Source: [Clostridium] clostridioforme AGR2157
GTDB lineage: Bacteria > Bacillota > Clostridia > Lachnospirales > Lachnospiraceae
NCBI RefSeq assembly: GCF_000424325.1
Contig: NZ_AUJR01000003.1
Span: 124,001-188,000, forward strand
DNA length: 64,000 nucleotides
Direction: 5' to 3'
Positions 16,591 through 24,855 of this stretch are shown in pieces (positions within the stretch are counted from its first letter, which is position 1; every line of letters begins with the position of its first letter). Below the pieces are notes generated by a model. The model ran no database searches. It saw only the letters and a list, made by a program, of their open reading frames with translations, and was not told where the DNA came from. Position numbers and translations under genes: made by a program.

Positions 16591-16767
16591 GTACATATCA
16601 ACACGACATGCAAGACCTGCCGGTATAGCCAGTGCCCGGAACGGACACGGTGGTATCCGTGCAAGGACTATGAGAGGAAGGAGGCGAGACGGAATGAAAA
16701 AGAGTGCTTACCAGCAAATGGGGGACGAGGTGAAAATCCTAATCAACGAGGCAAAGGTACGAAATAA
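16591..16767 (+). CDS. Cys-rich zinc-finger-like reading frame without a normal start
   Basis: The frame encodes CKTCRYSQCPERTRWYPC and a basic tail, a small zinc-ribbon-like peptide of a kind common in these phages. No ATG, GTG or TTG lies in frame at a sensible place (a GAGGAAGG ribosome site precedes a GTA codon at 16591), so it is either started unusually or decayed. Confidence 0.3.
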   Translation, partial: VHINTTCKTCRYSQCPERTRWYPCKDYERKEARRNEKECLPANGGRGENPNQRGKGTK

Positions 16768-16918
16768 CCTGAACGATGAGGGATTAGCTAAAAAGATAGG
16801 AATGCCATTACCAACCCTGCGTAACAGAAAATGCAATCCGGGACGGTTCCGGATGGATGACATTTGGTTGATAGAGCAGCTGGCTGGAAGGCCATTAAGA
16901 GGAGGGACAAGCCAATGA
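16694..16918 (+). CDS. Small HTH protein
   Basis: 74 aa. NDEGLAKKIGMPLPTLRNRK resembles a helix-turn-helix. The ATG at 16694 follows AGGAGGCGA. Its stop overlaps the next ATG (ATGA), which indicates translational coupling. Probably an early regulator. Confidence 0.65.
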   Translation: MKKSAYQQMGDEVKILINEAKVRNNLNDEGLAKKIGMPLPTLRNRKCNPGRFRMDDIWLIEQLAGRPLRGGTSQ

Positions 16919-17094
16919 GAGCTAAGACATTTGCGGAGCACCGTATCCGCCAGTACCTGGAAGCGGTTTACCCGGGCCTGGATGGCCACATGGAAACAGT
17001 CAACGCACATGAGGCCATAGTGACGGACATCAATGGTGACAAAATCCGTGTAATATACGACAGAGGGGCGGTGTACGAAATTGAGATGCGATGA
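16915..17094 (+). CDS. Hypothetical early phage protein
   Basis: 59 aa beginning MRAKTFAEHRIRQYLEAVYPG. It is coupled to the preceding HTH gene through ATGA. The pattern of short beta strands (DINGDKIRVIY) suggests a compact fold; no function known. Confidence 0.6.
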   Translation: MRAKTFAEHRIRQYLEAVYPGLDGHMETVNAHEAIVTDINGDKIRVIYDRGAVYEIEMR

Positions 17095-17116
17095 CGAATG
17101 GGACGAGCATCCCATT

Positions 17117-17218
17117 ATGAGGGCAGCCAAGTGGATTGTGCCGGCGGTTATCTGGCTGCTGGGGATGTGGATGGTAGCTATAGTGGTCATGGCGCTGGCC
17201 ATGGGCGTAAGGTTGTGA
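17117..17218 (+). CDS. Single-helix membrane peptide
   Basis: 33 aa from MRAAKWIVP, followed by an unbroken hydrophobic helix ending in GVRL. An in-frame TTG at 17081 would add the acidic segment LRCDDEWDEHPI and overlap the upstream gene by 14 nt; either start is possible. Unknown role. Confidence 0.45.
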   Translation: MRAAKWIVPAVIWLLGMWMVAIVVMALAMGVRL

Positions 17219-17248
17219 AGGGAGAGGTTGTGAAGGGAGAATATAAAG

Positions 17249-17527
17249 ATGACAAAAGTACAGATGGAGGCAATCGCGGATAGGGCAGCAAGACTGTCCG
17301 TGAGTAAGACGGACGCGGAGGATGCGCAGGTTTACGCGGCGATGGAATTGGACCCATACCGCGAGTATTATGAGGAGTATCTGGACCAGCTGCAGACAGG
17401 GGACACCGAATGGCTTCGCCGGTGGATTGGATGGGAAGTGGCAGATAAGGTTGGTGAGGCGATTGAGATTCTCAAGATGTGGATTCGCGCTGAACTGACC
17501 GGGCGGTCCATGGGCGTGAGACTGTGA
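17249..17527 (+). CDS. Hypothetical helical early protein
   Basis: 92 aa, strongly acidic in the first half (DPYREYYEEYLDQL) with a Trp-rich helix after it. GGGAGAATA precedes the ATG. No family recognised. Confidence 0.6.
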   Translation: MTKVQMEAIADRAARLSVSKTDAEDAQVYAAMELDPYREYYEEYLDQLQTGDTEWLRRWIGWEVADKVGEAIEILKMWIRAELTGRSMGVRL

Positions 17528-17543
17528 AGGGAGGTGGGGGTCT

Positions 17544-17654
17544 ATGGATGTGGAAAAAATGCCGCAGGTGTTGGCGCACCAAACGGCATTAAGACAACTA
17601 AAAGCATATCACACCCTTAGTATAAGGGATTCAGGAGGAAAAATCAATGATTAA
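17544..17654 (+). CDS. 36-residue hypothetical peptide
   Basis: Starts MDVEKMPQVLAHQTALRQLK with GGGAGGTGGGGG upstream and overlaps the next gene by 8 nt, which supports translation. Too short for a family call. Confidence 0.5.
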   Translation: MDVEKMPQVLAHQTALRQLKAYHTLSIRDSGGKIND

Positions 17655-17871
17655 AACTGAAAAGAATGTACCCATCGTAGGGATTGAAGCACACGGGGAG
17701 AAAGCTGAGACAACGATACGGGGTAATTATGGAGATGTCGTTGCTCTTACAGTTACTCTTCTTTCGGGCGTTTCAAAAACGTTAGCCGGTGATGATATAG
17801 GTGACCAGGTTTCGACCCTTCAGGCGTTATACCTTACTGCATTGGATGAACTTAAAGGAAAGATAAAATAG
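17647..17871 (+). CDS. Hypothetical early protein
   Basis: 74 aa. RBS CAGGAGGAAA lies 7 nt before the ATG. Mixed alpha/beta composition with GNYGDVVALTVTLLSG; no motif. Confidence 0.6.
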   Translation: MIKTEKNVPIVGIEAHGEKAETTIRGNYGDVVALTVTLLSGVSKTLAGDDIGDQVSTLQALYLTALDELKGKIK

Positions 17872-17883
17872 CGGAGGCGCAGG

Positions 17884-18084
17884 ATGAGCAAACGCAGAAA
17901 TGGGACAAACCGTGCAGCGGCAGCCCTGGGGATTAATCCCTACGGGTGGGGAAATGGTAAGGCAAGGAAAAGGCCGAGGGAGGTACGAACTCCGGTCGGC
18001 CAGATGAAAAATAACACTATTAATAATATAGCACAGGAAGAGAGGGATTGTAAAGATGGCTTATTACGCAGATATTCAGTTTAA
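17884..18084 (+). CDS. Small basic protein
   Basis: 66 aa, Arg/Lys/Asn-rich (MSKRRNGTNRAAAALG), probably nucleic-acid binding. GGAGGCGCAGG precedes it. It overlaps the next gene by 29 nt. Confidence 0.5.
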   Translation: MSKRRNGTNRAAAALGINPYGWGNGKARKRPREVRTPVGQMKNNTINNIAQEERDCKDGLLRRYSV

Positions 18085-18235
18085 AAACGTAGATATGGAT
18101 ATTTTTATTAAAGGACAAGTAGCAATAGAAAAAATCAGTGCTGTGCAGAAGTACATTGACGAGACTGGGTACGTGGACAAAGAAGTTATATTTGGTATCC
18201 TGGGGATAAAAAAGAAAGAGCAGCAGGAGGTCTAG
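18056..18235 (+). CDS. Hypothetical early protein
   Basis: 59 aa starting MAYYADIQFKNVDMD, ending KKKEQQEV. GAGAGGGATTG precedes the ATG. Unknown. Confidence 0.5.
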   Translation: MAYYADIQFKNVDMDIFIKGQVAIEKISAVQKYIDETGYVDKEVIFGILGIKKKEQQEV

Positions 18236-18236
18236 A

Positions 18237-18431
18237 ATGATGCATCCATACCGTTGTGATTCCTGTGGTTGTTATCTTGACCCCGGTGAAGGGCATGTAT
18301 GTGATGAGTGCCAGAAACGGGAAGCAGAGCGCAGGGATTATAGGAGGTCCTTGCAGGATGCCATCCACTTAATGGATGGGTGGCAGTATGAACTAAATTT
18401 AAATGGAGGATTTTTACATGGAAAACATTAA
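18237..18431 (+). CDS. Small zinc-finger protein
   Basis: 64 aa. Four Cys arranged as CDSC near residue 7 and CDEC near residue 22 form a zinc-ribbon-like knuckle, followed by a charged helix. RBS AGGAGG is provided by the end of the preceding gene. It overlaps the HD gene start by 14 nt. Confidence 0.6.
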   Translation: MMHPYRCDSCGCYLDPGEGHVCDECQKREAERRDYRRSLQDAIHLMDGWQYELNLNGGFLHGKH

Positions 18432-19017
18432 GAATAGAACCGAGGAATTATTATTATCAACTGACAGGCAGGGAATTGCTGACCTTCTGGTGGAAATGGA
18501 TGAGATGGGATTTTATACAGCGCCATGTAGCACACAGTACCATCTGGCCTGCCCTGGAGGGCTGGCTGAACACAGCCTGAATGTATATGAGCTGATGGAC
18601 AAGCTTTCCAGCATCCTATATCCAGAAGTGGATAAGAGCAGTGTCATCATATGTGCATTGCTTCATGACCTTGGTAAGGCTGGACAGTTTGGGAAACCGA
18701 ACTATATTATCAACATGCTTAAGGGGCGTGGTAAGAATGCAGAGCCATATCAGTCCCCCACGAAACCGTATATCGGAAATCCAGAACTTATGTACATTGA
18801 CCATGAAGTCCGTTCCATACAGATTGCAGGTCGCCACATTAACCTGACGGAGGATGAGAACTGGGCAATACTGATGCACAATGGTATGTACGGCAATTTC
18901 AAATACCAGATACAGGGTAAAGAAACACCTTTGTACCTGTTGTTACATATGGCTGATATGTGGGTCAGCCGGGTTACGGAAAAGGAGTGTGAAACTGATG
19001 GGGAAAGCGAAGCTTGA
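18418..19017 (+). CDS. HD-domain phosphohydrolase
   Basis: 199 aa. HD-superfamily metal ligands are visible: His52 (AEHSLNVY), and His83-Asp84 (LLHDLGKAG). Phage HD proteins of this size are nucleotidases or phosphodiesterases; the substrate is not known. The ATG at 18418 has GGAGG 10 nt upstream, while the earlier in-frame ATG at 18403 is itself part of that ribosome site. Confidence 0.8.
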   Translation: MENIKNRTEELLLSTDRQGIADLLVEMDEMGFYTAPCSTQYHLACPGGLAEHSLNVYELMDKLSSILYPEVDKSSVIICALLHDLGKAGQFGKPNYIINMLKGRGKNAEPYQSPTKPYIGNPELMYIDHEVRSIQIAGRHINLTEDENWAILMHNGMYGNFKYQIQGKETPLYLLLHMADMWVSRVTEKECETDGESEA

Positions 19018-19789
19018 ATTTCGGCTGCTTAAAAAGGATGAGATAGATTGCCGGATTGCAACTGTATCCCAAAATGGATTATCCCTATTGTTGTATAAGA
19101 ATGCCAGAGTAGACCAGAACATACTTGATGAGACAGTAGGACCAATGGGTTGGCAGCGGAGACATTGCAGGGATAATGCAAACTGTATCGTATCCATATG
19201 GGACGAAGAAAAGCACCAGTGGATTGAAAAGGAGGATACCGGTACAGAAAGCAATACCGAGAAGGAGAAGGGACTTGCCTCTGACAGTTTCAAGAGAGCC
19301 TGTTTTAACTGGGGTATTGGCCGAGAGTTATATGCGGCTCCTTTTATTTGGATTGAAAAGGATAACTGTGATATCTGCGAGAACGGCAAGGACCGAAACG
19401 GAAAGGTGAGATATAGCTGCAACGACCGATTTTATGTATCACTTATCGGATATGATGACAACCGCAACATTAATGCGCTGGAAATCAAAAGGCGCAAGAG
19501 CAACAAGGTGGTGTACAAGCTGGGCCAGACCGAGAGTCGGCCAGAGGAACAGGAGTCTAAACTGGTTACGGAGGCACAAATTAACACGCTGTTTTTGGAG
19601 TTGAAAAGGACAGGGGTTGGAAAGCTCAGAATCCTACAAAATTATCAATTGAGTGACATTCATGAAATGAAAATAGACCAGTTCCGAGATGCAATGGATG
19701 TCCTGAAAAAAAAGCCGGATAAGTCTACCACCCCAGACCCTGAGACAATCCCACCAGATGACCCGGAGTCAGGTCTGCCATGGAATTAA
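18998..19789 (+). CDS. Rad52-like (Sak-type) single-strand annealing protein
   Basis: 263 aa. The block GLASDSFKRACFNWGIGREL (about 95-115) matches the conserved core of Rad52/Sak phage annealing proteins, preceded by an acidic EKEDTGTE stretch as in that family. The C-terminus is Pro/Asp-rich (PDPETIPPDDPESGLPWN), a tail typical of proteins that recruit partners such as SSB. The ATG at 18998 overlaps the HD gene by 20 nt. It is followed by NinB-like and resolvase-like genes, forming a recombination module. Confidence 0.7.
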   Translation: MGKAKLEFRLLKKDEIDCRIATVSQNGLSLLLYKNARVDQNILDETVGPMGWQRRHCRDNANCIVSIWDEEKHQWIEKEDTGTESNTEKEKGLASDSFKRACFNWGIGRELYAAPFIWIEKDNCDICENGKDRNGKVRYSCNDRFYVSLIGYDDNRNINALEIKRRKSNKVVYKLGQTESRPEEQESKLVTEAQINTLFLELKRTGVGKLRILQNYQLSDIHEMKIDQFRDAMDVLKKKPDKSTTPDPETIPPDDPESGLPWN

Positions 19790-19801
19790 GAGGAACAGTG
19801 T

Positions 19802-20383
19802 ATGGATTGTAAGGGGACATTAAAAAGTGTAACAAAAGATTGGATTACGGGAAGGTTCCTGCTTACGTTTGAGATTGATAATGACATAAGCAGCGACATC
19901 AACAAGCTGTCAGACAAGATGTTGGCACTTGCTATTAAGGCCTACAAGAAGAAACGCAGCCTGGATGCAAACGCATATTATTGGCAGCTCATCACAAAGC
20001 TGGCCGAGGCATCCGGGATAAGCAAAAACCGGGCACATAATCTTATGCTCCGCCGTTACGGTAAGCTGGAGGAAGTGGATGGCCATCTTATATATGTTGT
20101 TGTGCCGGATGATGATGAGGGAGAACACAAGGCCCTGGAGGCAGAGACATACCACATCAAGCCAACCGCTGAGGTTAAGGTTGCCAGTGATGGAACCCCA
20201 TTTCGCACATACATCATGCTGCGAGGGTCCAGTACTTACGATACGGATGAGATGAGCAAGCTCATTGATGGTCTGGTATCAGAGTGCCAGGAAATGGGTA
20301 TAGAGACGCTTCCGCCGCAGGAGCTGGAACGGATGATGAATATATATGGCCAGCATTATAAAAAGAGGGCGCAGGATGGCTAA
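19802..20383 (+). CDS. NinB-like phage recombination protein
   Basis: 193 aa. The segment KKRSLDANAYYWQLITKLAE is the hallmark of NinB/YbcN-like proteins, which bind single-stranded DNA and help RecFOR-type loading. It follows the Rad52-like gene by 12 bp. The C-terminal end overlaps the HNH-like gene by 8 nt. Confidence 0.75.
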   Translation: MDCKGTLKSVTKDWITGRFLLTFEIDNDISSDINKLSDKMLALAIKAYKKKRSLDANAYYWQLITKLAEASGISKNRAHNLMLRRYGKLEEVDGHLIYVVVPDDDEGEHKALEAETYHIKPTAEVKVASDGTPFRTYIMLRGSSTYDTDEMSKLIDGLVSECQEMGIETLPPQELERMMNIYGQHYKKRAQDG

Positions 20384-20681
20384 AAAGTTATGGAGTGCAT
20401 TCACAGATGATATGGACCACTGTTTTTTTACTGGCAGTCCCTATGTGGAGCGACACCATATATTTGAGGGCAGGCAGGGCTACAAGAACAAGTCAGAGGA
20501 AAGGGGATTTATCATCCCATTGAGATATGACTTACATCCCAATGGGGTTAGATTTAACCCCACCCCGGAAAACCGTAAGATTGACCTGCAGCTTAAAAGG
20601 ATGGCGCAGGAATATTATGAGACACATTATGGGAACAGGGAAGAATTCCGGCAGGAGTTTGGGAAAAGTTATTTAGATTAA
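20376..20681 (+). CDS. Small HNH-like nuclease
   Basis: 101 aa. CFFTG followed by ERHHIFEG and PLRYDLHPNGV gives the Cys and His pattern of a compact HNH fold, like phage NinG/recombination-associated HNH proteins. The ATG at 20376 is coupled to the NinB-like gene. Confidence 0.65.
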   Translation: MAKKLWSAFTDDMDHCFFTGSPYVERHHIFEGRQGYKNKSEERGFIIPLRYDLHPNGVRFNPTPENRKIDLQLKRMAQEYYETHYGNREEFRQEFGKSYLD

Positions 20682-20700
20682 CATTTGAAGTAGGAGGCGT

Positions 20701-21066
20701 ATGATGGGCAAATCACAGCGCAACAAAGGAAAACGAGGCGAGAGGGAACTTTCCAATTATCTCCGAGACTATGGATACGATTGCCGAAGGGGACAGCAGT
20801 ATAGCGGTTCAAATGGTGATGCGGATGTAGTAGGACTTCCCGGAATCCACATAGAGTGCAAGAGGGTTGAACGCCTTAATCTTTATGATGCCATGCAGCA
20901 GGCTGTAAAGGACACGCAGGCGGAACAGATACCATCAGACAAGGAAATCTACCCATCCGTGTTTCACCGCCGTAATCGTGGCACCTGGCTGGTTACAATG
21001 CGCCTGGATGATTGGATAGCATTGTATAAGGAGTGGGAAGTCGGACGAGACATTGATAGCAGGTGA
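20701..21066 (+). CDS. PD-(D/E)XK Holliday-junction-resolvase-like nuclease
   Basis: 121 aa. GKRGERELSNYL, then DADVVG (Asp) and HIECKRVE (Glu-x-Lys) form the PD-(D/E)XK core seen in Hjc-like and VRR-like nucleases. AGGAGGCGT precedes a double ATG. Its place in the recombination block supports junction processing. Confidence 0.75.
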   Translation: MMGKSQRNKGKRGERELSNYLRDYGYDCRRGQQYSGSNGDADVVGLPGIHIECKRVERLNLYDAMQQAVKDTQAEQIPSDKEIYPSVFHRRNRGTWLVTMRLDDWIALYKEWEVGRDIDSR

Positions 21067-21070
21067 TAGA

Positions 21071-21859
21071 ATGGATGGACATATTAAGCTTTACCGCAAG
21101 TTTCTGGACTGGGAATGGTATCAGGACATAAACACGAAGGTTTTATTCATCCACATGCTCCTGAAGGCCAACTGGAAGGATGGAAAATTCTTGGGTACAA
21201 CTGTCCCGCGTGGTTCTTTTGTATCATCCATCAAGAATCTTGCATCCGAAACAGGGCTTACAGAAAGGGAGATTAGGACAGGAATTTCCCATCTAAAAAC
21301 GACAGGCGAAGTGACAAGCAAAGCGACAAACAAATATAGCGTATTTACAATAAAAAACTATGATTTGTACCAATCGGACGACAGCCAAGACGACACTCAG
21401 GCGACAGGCGAGCGACATTCTAACGACAAACGAACGACAACAATAGAAGAAAGAAATAAAGAAATAAAGAAAGAAAATAATATATATAGTGCATCCGGGG
21501 ACAGGAAGCAGCAGGCATCAGTATTGTTTGAGGCCATGTGGAAGCTGTATCCGTGCAAGAAGGGGAAAGGGCAGGTATCCGATACCCAGAAGCAGAAACT
21601 CCTAAAAGTTGGGGAGGATGAGCTTATGAGGGCCATTGAACGATACAAGGATGACCTAAGGCGGGATGCATCCTGGAGGAAACCGCAGAACGGAAGTACG
21701 TTTTTTAACAGCGGATATGTGGATTATCTGGATGCAAATTACACAGGAGGTGGAAGAGTTGGACCCATTACAGGAAATGGTCAGTCGGATACAGAGGGAA
21801 CGCAGAAGTACAATGACGACTACCTCGAAGGAGCAGGGGAAGGATTTACCGGATTCTGA
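21071..21859 (+). CDS. DnaD-like replisome organiser
   Basis: 262 aa. The N-terminus (HIKLYRKFLDWEWYQD) and the winged-helix part with TEREIRTGISHLKTTGEV (about 75-92) are typical of phage replication initiators. A Thr/Asp/Ser-rich low-complexity linker (115-150) leads to a C-terminal region. It is paired with a DnaC-like loader whose start overlaps it by 101 nt. Confidence 0.8.
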   Translation: MDGHIKLYRKFLDWEWYQDINTKVLFIHMLLKANWKDGKFLGTTVPRGSFVSSIKNLASETGLTEREIRTGISHLKTTGEVTSKATNKYSVFTIKNYDLYQSDDSQDDTQATGERHSNDKRTTTIEERNKEIKKENNIYSASGDRKQQASVLFEAMWKLYPCKKGKGQVSDTQKQKLLKVGEDELMRAIERYKDDLRRDASWRKPQNGSTFFNSGYVDYLDANYTGGGRVGPITGNGQSDTEGTQKYNDDYLEGAGEGFTGF

Positions 21860-22613
21860 TGTCTGCCCCATATGCCACGGTACAGGGTGGGTATACTGGA
21901 AAGATTCCGACGGGATTGAATATGGCCGGAGATGTGGATGCGGATTGGTAGAGCGTCAGATTATGGAGCGTAAGCTGGAGTTTGCAAACATCCCTGAGGC
22001 ATTCAAAGCGCTGGATATACGGTCCTTCCGACTGGATGTATACCGCAATGAGGACAGCAGAAAGGTGATTCTTAATACATGCGCGGCTATAAAATACTAT
22101 CTGGACAACTTGGACAGTATGCAAAAGGACGGGATGGGGCTGTACCTATATTCTGGGGCTAAAGGGTCAGGCAAGACACGGATGGCCGCAAGCATAGCAA
22201 ACGAGATGGTCAGTGCATACAGGATGCAGGTTAAGTTTGCCGGCTCTATGCAGATTATCAACGAGATTAAGGCCACATGGGATGATAAGGACAGAAGCGA
22301 GAGCGACCTGTTAAGAGCATTATCCACTGTTAAGGTATTGGCGATAGATGATTTCGGAACGGAGTATCCAAAGGACTGGATTGGAGAACGGTTTTACAAC
22401 ATCATCAATGGACGTTACCAGGACAATCTGATAACGATATACACCAGCAATCTAAGCCTGCAGGACTTGAAATATGATGACAGGATAACCAATAGAATAA
22501 AGGAGCGTACCTTCCAGCTGCCATTCCCAGAGGAATCAGTCCGAGAGATAATTGCGGAGAAAAACAGACAGACCCTGATAGCAGGGATAAAAGGAGGAAA
22601 CAAAGAAGCGTGA
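21759..22613 (+). CDS. DnaC-like helicase loader (AAA+ ATPase)
   Basis: 284 aa from a TTG at 21759, chosen because AGGAGGTGG lies 6 nt upstream. An N-terminal zinc ribbon (Cys36, Cys39, Cys59, Cys61) precedes the AAA+ domain with Walker A GAKGSGKT (133-140) and Walker B KVLAIDDFG (about 188-196). The sensor region is YTSNLS. It loads the replicative helicase at the phage origin, together with the DnaD-like protein. Confidence 0.88.
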   Translation: MDPLQEMVSRIQRERRSTMTTTSKEQGKDLPDSDVCPICHGTGWVYWKDSDGIEYGRRCGCGLVERQIMERKLEFANIPEAFKALDIRSFRLDVYRNEDSRKVILNTCAAIKYYLDNLDSMQKDGMGLYLYSGAKGSGKTRMAASIANEMVSAYRMQVKFAGSMQIINEIKATWDDKDRSESDLLRALSTVKVLAIDDFGTEYPKDWIGERFYNIINGRYQDNLITIYTSNLSLQDLKYDDRITNRIKERTFQLPFPEESVREIIAEKNRQTLIAGIKGGNKEA

Positions 22614-23425
22614 AAACGGAATTATACAATGACCATTTCCAGAATTACAAGAGATATGGCATACCCAAAGCGCAGTTGGTGATAGCTGATATCCCATATA
22701 ATTTGGGAGTAAACGCATATGCGTCCAACCCAGAATGGTATATAGGTGGCGACAACAAGAATGGAGAGAGCAAAAAAGCCGGAAAGACATTTTTTAACAC
22801 GGATTTGAATTTTAACATCGCAGAGTATTTCCATTTTTGTAATCGTTTGCTAAAAAAGGAACCGAAGGAAGTAGGAAAAGCGCCGTGTATGATTATATTT
22901 TGCTCATTCCAGCAGATTCAGACCGTGATTGATTATGCTAAGCGGTATGGATTTAGCAATTACATTCCTTTGGTATTTATTAAAAACTATTCAGCCCAGG
23001 TGCTGAAGGCAAACATGAAAATTGTAGGAGCGACGGAGTATGGGTTGGTGCTGTATCGGGAAAAACTTCCAAAATTCAACAACGACGGTCACATGGTTTT
23101 CAATTGGTTTTCTGTTACGAAGGAAAGCCAGTATCCCAAAATTCATCCGACGCAGAAAAGTGTATCTCTCTTGAAACGCCTGATTGAGATTTTTACAGAC
23201 GAGGGGGATGTGGTAATTGATCCATGTGCTGGAAGCGGAACAACCTTACGAGCCTGCAAGGAGCTGAAACGCAATAGCTATGGGTTTGAAATATCAAAAG
23301 AATTTTATAAACGTGCGAAGGAAGAAATGCTATCGGATTTTAACTTTGCACAGGACAAGTACACAGGACAAATAAATTTGCTGGCTTTTCCTGAGGTGAT
23401 TCCGGAAGGGATGCTGATTGGTTAA
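22610..23425 (+). CDS. DNA (N6-adenine or N4-cytosine) methyltransferase, beta class
   Basis: 271 aa from a GTG start. Motif IV DIPY (27-30) comes before motif I DPCAGSGTT (204-212), the beta-class order. HPTQKS (179-184) is the motif X region. It has no restriction partner, so it is an orphan enzyme, as in many phages, probably protecting phage DNA or controlling transcription. It overlaps the loader by 4 nt. Confidence 0.85.
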   Translation: MKTELYNDHFQNYKRYGIPKAQLVIADIPYNLGVNAYASNPEWYIGGDNKNGESKKAGKTFFNTDLNFNIAEYFHFCNRLLKKEPKEVGKAPCMIIFCSFQQIQTVIDYAKRYGFSNYIPLVFIKNYSAQVLKANMKIVGATEYGLVLYREKLPKFNNDGHMVFNWFSVTKESQYPKIHPTQKSVSLLKRLIEIFTDEGDVVIDPCAGSGTTLRACKELKRNSYGFEISKEFYKRAKEEMLSDFNFAQDKYTGQINLLAFPEVIPEGMLIG

Positions 23426-23441
23426 TCAGGAGGATTTGAAC

Positions 23442-23705
23442 ATGAAATGTGATATGTGCGATTGCCATACATCCAAGACAGTAAAAATCAAAAACAAGAA
23501 GAATGGAAACGAATTAAATATATGCCGAGGCTGCGCGGTGCAGTATGGATTTATAAAAAAGCCACCAGGAACCCACTGGGAATGCAGATATTGCGATTGC
23601 ACCAGAGGGGTTCCGTATGCAGATGAACCGGATTTTCTGGTATGCGCCCGGTGCGGAGCCGAATGGGAAGATTGTAAGATATTGGTTGACGATGATGAGT
23701 ATTAA
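23442..23705 (+). CDS. Small double zinc-ribbon protein
   Basis: 87 aa with four CxxC-type pairs: CDMCDC, CRGC, CRYCDC and CARCG. AGGAGGATT precedes the ATG. The acidic tail is LVDDDEY. It could serve as an adaptor or DNA-binding subunit of neighbours; unknown. Confidence 0.6.
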   Translation: MKCDMCDCHTSKTVKIKNKKNGNELNICRGCAVQYGFIKKPPGTHWECRYCDCTRGVPYADEPDFLVCARCGAEWEDCKILVDDDEY

Positions 23706-23729
23706 CTATTTTCGGATGGAGGCAGAGGG

Positions 23730-23900
23730 ATGAGTTGGAGATATGTCCTTGATATGTACTCAACCATGGATATCGCATATGCAATAATGATGATGCGAAA
23801 AACATGGTATAGATTCTTTGTCTTAGGAGATGGAAATGTATACTTTTGTAAAAACGGAGAGGCATACGAAACAGGACTTACATTAACAGAACTATTTTAA
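23730..23900 (+). CDS. 56-residue hypothetical protein
   Basis: MSWRYVLDMYSTMDIAYAIM and an aromatic middle; GGAGGCAGAGG lies close to the ATG. No family recognised. Confidence 0.5.
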   Translation: MSWRYVLDMYSTMDIAYAIMMMRKTWYRFFVLGDGNVYFCKNGEAYETGLTLTELF

Positions 23901-23929
23901 ATCGAAATTTGAGAAAGGAGACCGGAGCG

Positions 23930-24829
23930 GTGGCCACCGTGACGGGATATCCCGGCTCCTTTTGGAAAATGGATTTAGAGCATAAAGCAATCGAAAGAAT
24001 CAAGATGGCATCAGAAATGTCCCTGCACCATTATGGGAAGCCCCTGGTATGTACATACAGCGGGGGGAAGGACAGCGATGTGATGCTGGAACTGTTTAAG
24101 CGGTCAGGAGTGCCATTTGAGGTAATCAACAGTCATACAACTGTAGATGCGCCGCCAACAGTATACCACATTCGAGAGCAGTTCAAGCGGTTGGAGGAGC
24201 AGGGAATCAAAACAACTATACATATGCCAGAACTCACGATGTGGCAACTAATTCCCAAGAAAAAGATGCCGCCATGTCGTATGCAACGTTATTGTTGTGA
24301 ATACCTGAAAGAGAACACCGTAAAAAATCGTTTCGTTGCGACTGGAGTTCGCTGGGCAGAAAGCAACAATCGGAAAAATAGGCAGGAAATAGAGCCGAGA
24401 GGAAAAAAAGACGCTGAAAAGGTAATGATGTTGAGCGACAACGACAAAAAGAGGGTTTTGACAGAAAGATGTGTTCTGAAATCGGATATGATTGCGAATC
24501 CAATACTAGATTGGCCAGACCGAGATATATGGGATTATTACTGGAATGAGTGTGAACTACACAATCCATTGTATAGTATGGGGTATTATCGCGTGGGATG
24601 CGTGGGCTGTCCGATGGCAAGCAAAGGAAGGTGGAAGGAGTTTGCCGATTTCCCTACATACCAGAGAGCTTATATTAGAGCTTTTGGCTTAATGCTAGAA
24701 GCCATTCATGCATCAGGATCGCAAACCAAGTGGAAAACTGGTTATGATGTTTTCCTCTGGTGGATGGAAGATGATAACGTAGAAGGACAGATGGACCTTT
24801 TTGCTGACGGGTTTGTTCAGCAATATTAA
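23930..24829 (+). CDS. PAPS-reductase/DndC-like PP-loop protein
   Basis: 299 aa from a GTG preceded by AAAGGAG. The PP-loop SGGKDS (44-49) defines the ATP-pyrophosphatase/PAPS reductase fold. Cys-rich segments (CRMQRYCC and CVGCPM) could hold an iron-sulfur cluster, as in DndC-type sulfur-transfer enzymes. Phage members are common but their substrate is unproven. It lies beside a methyltransferase and an AAA+ protein, so nucleic-acid modification is a reasonable inference. Confidence 0.75.
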   Translation: MATVTGYPGSFWKMDLEHKAIERIKMASEMSLHHYGKPLVCTYSGGKDSDVMLELFKRSGVPFEVINSHTTVDAPPTVYHIREQFKRLEEQGIKTTIHMPELTMWQLIPKKKMPPCRMQRYCCEYLKENTVKNRFVATGVRWAESNNRKNRQEIEPRGKKDAEKVMMLSDNDKKRVLTERCVLKSDMIANPILDWPDRDIWDYYWNECELHNPLYSMGYYRVGCVGCPMASKGRWKEFADFPTYQRAYIRAFGLMLEAIHASGSQTKWKTGYDVFLWWMEDDNVEGQMDLFADGFVQQY

Positions 24830-24855
24830 CATTTTCGAGAGAAAGAAGGTAAAAT

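Noticed and set aside
23930-24829. A Dnd phosphorothioation system
   Set aside because: Only one DndC-like gene is present; dndA, dndD and dndE partners are missing, so only a general modification idea is kept.
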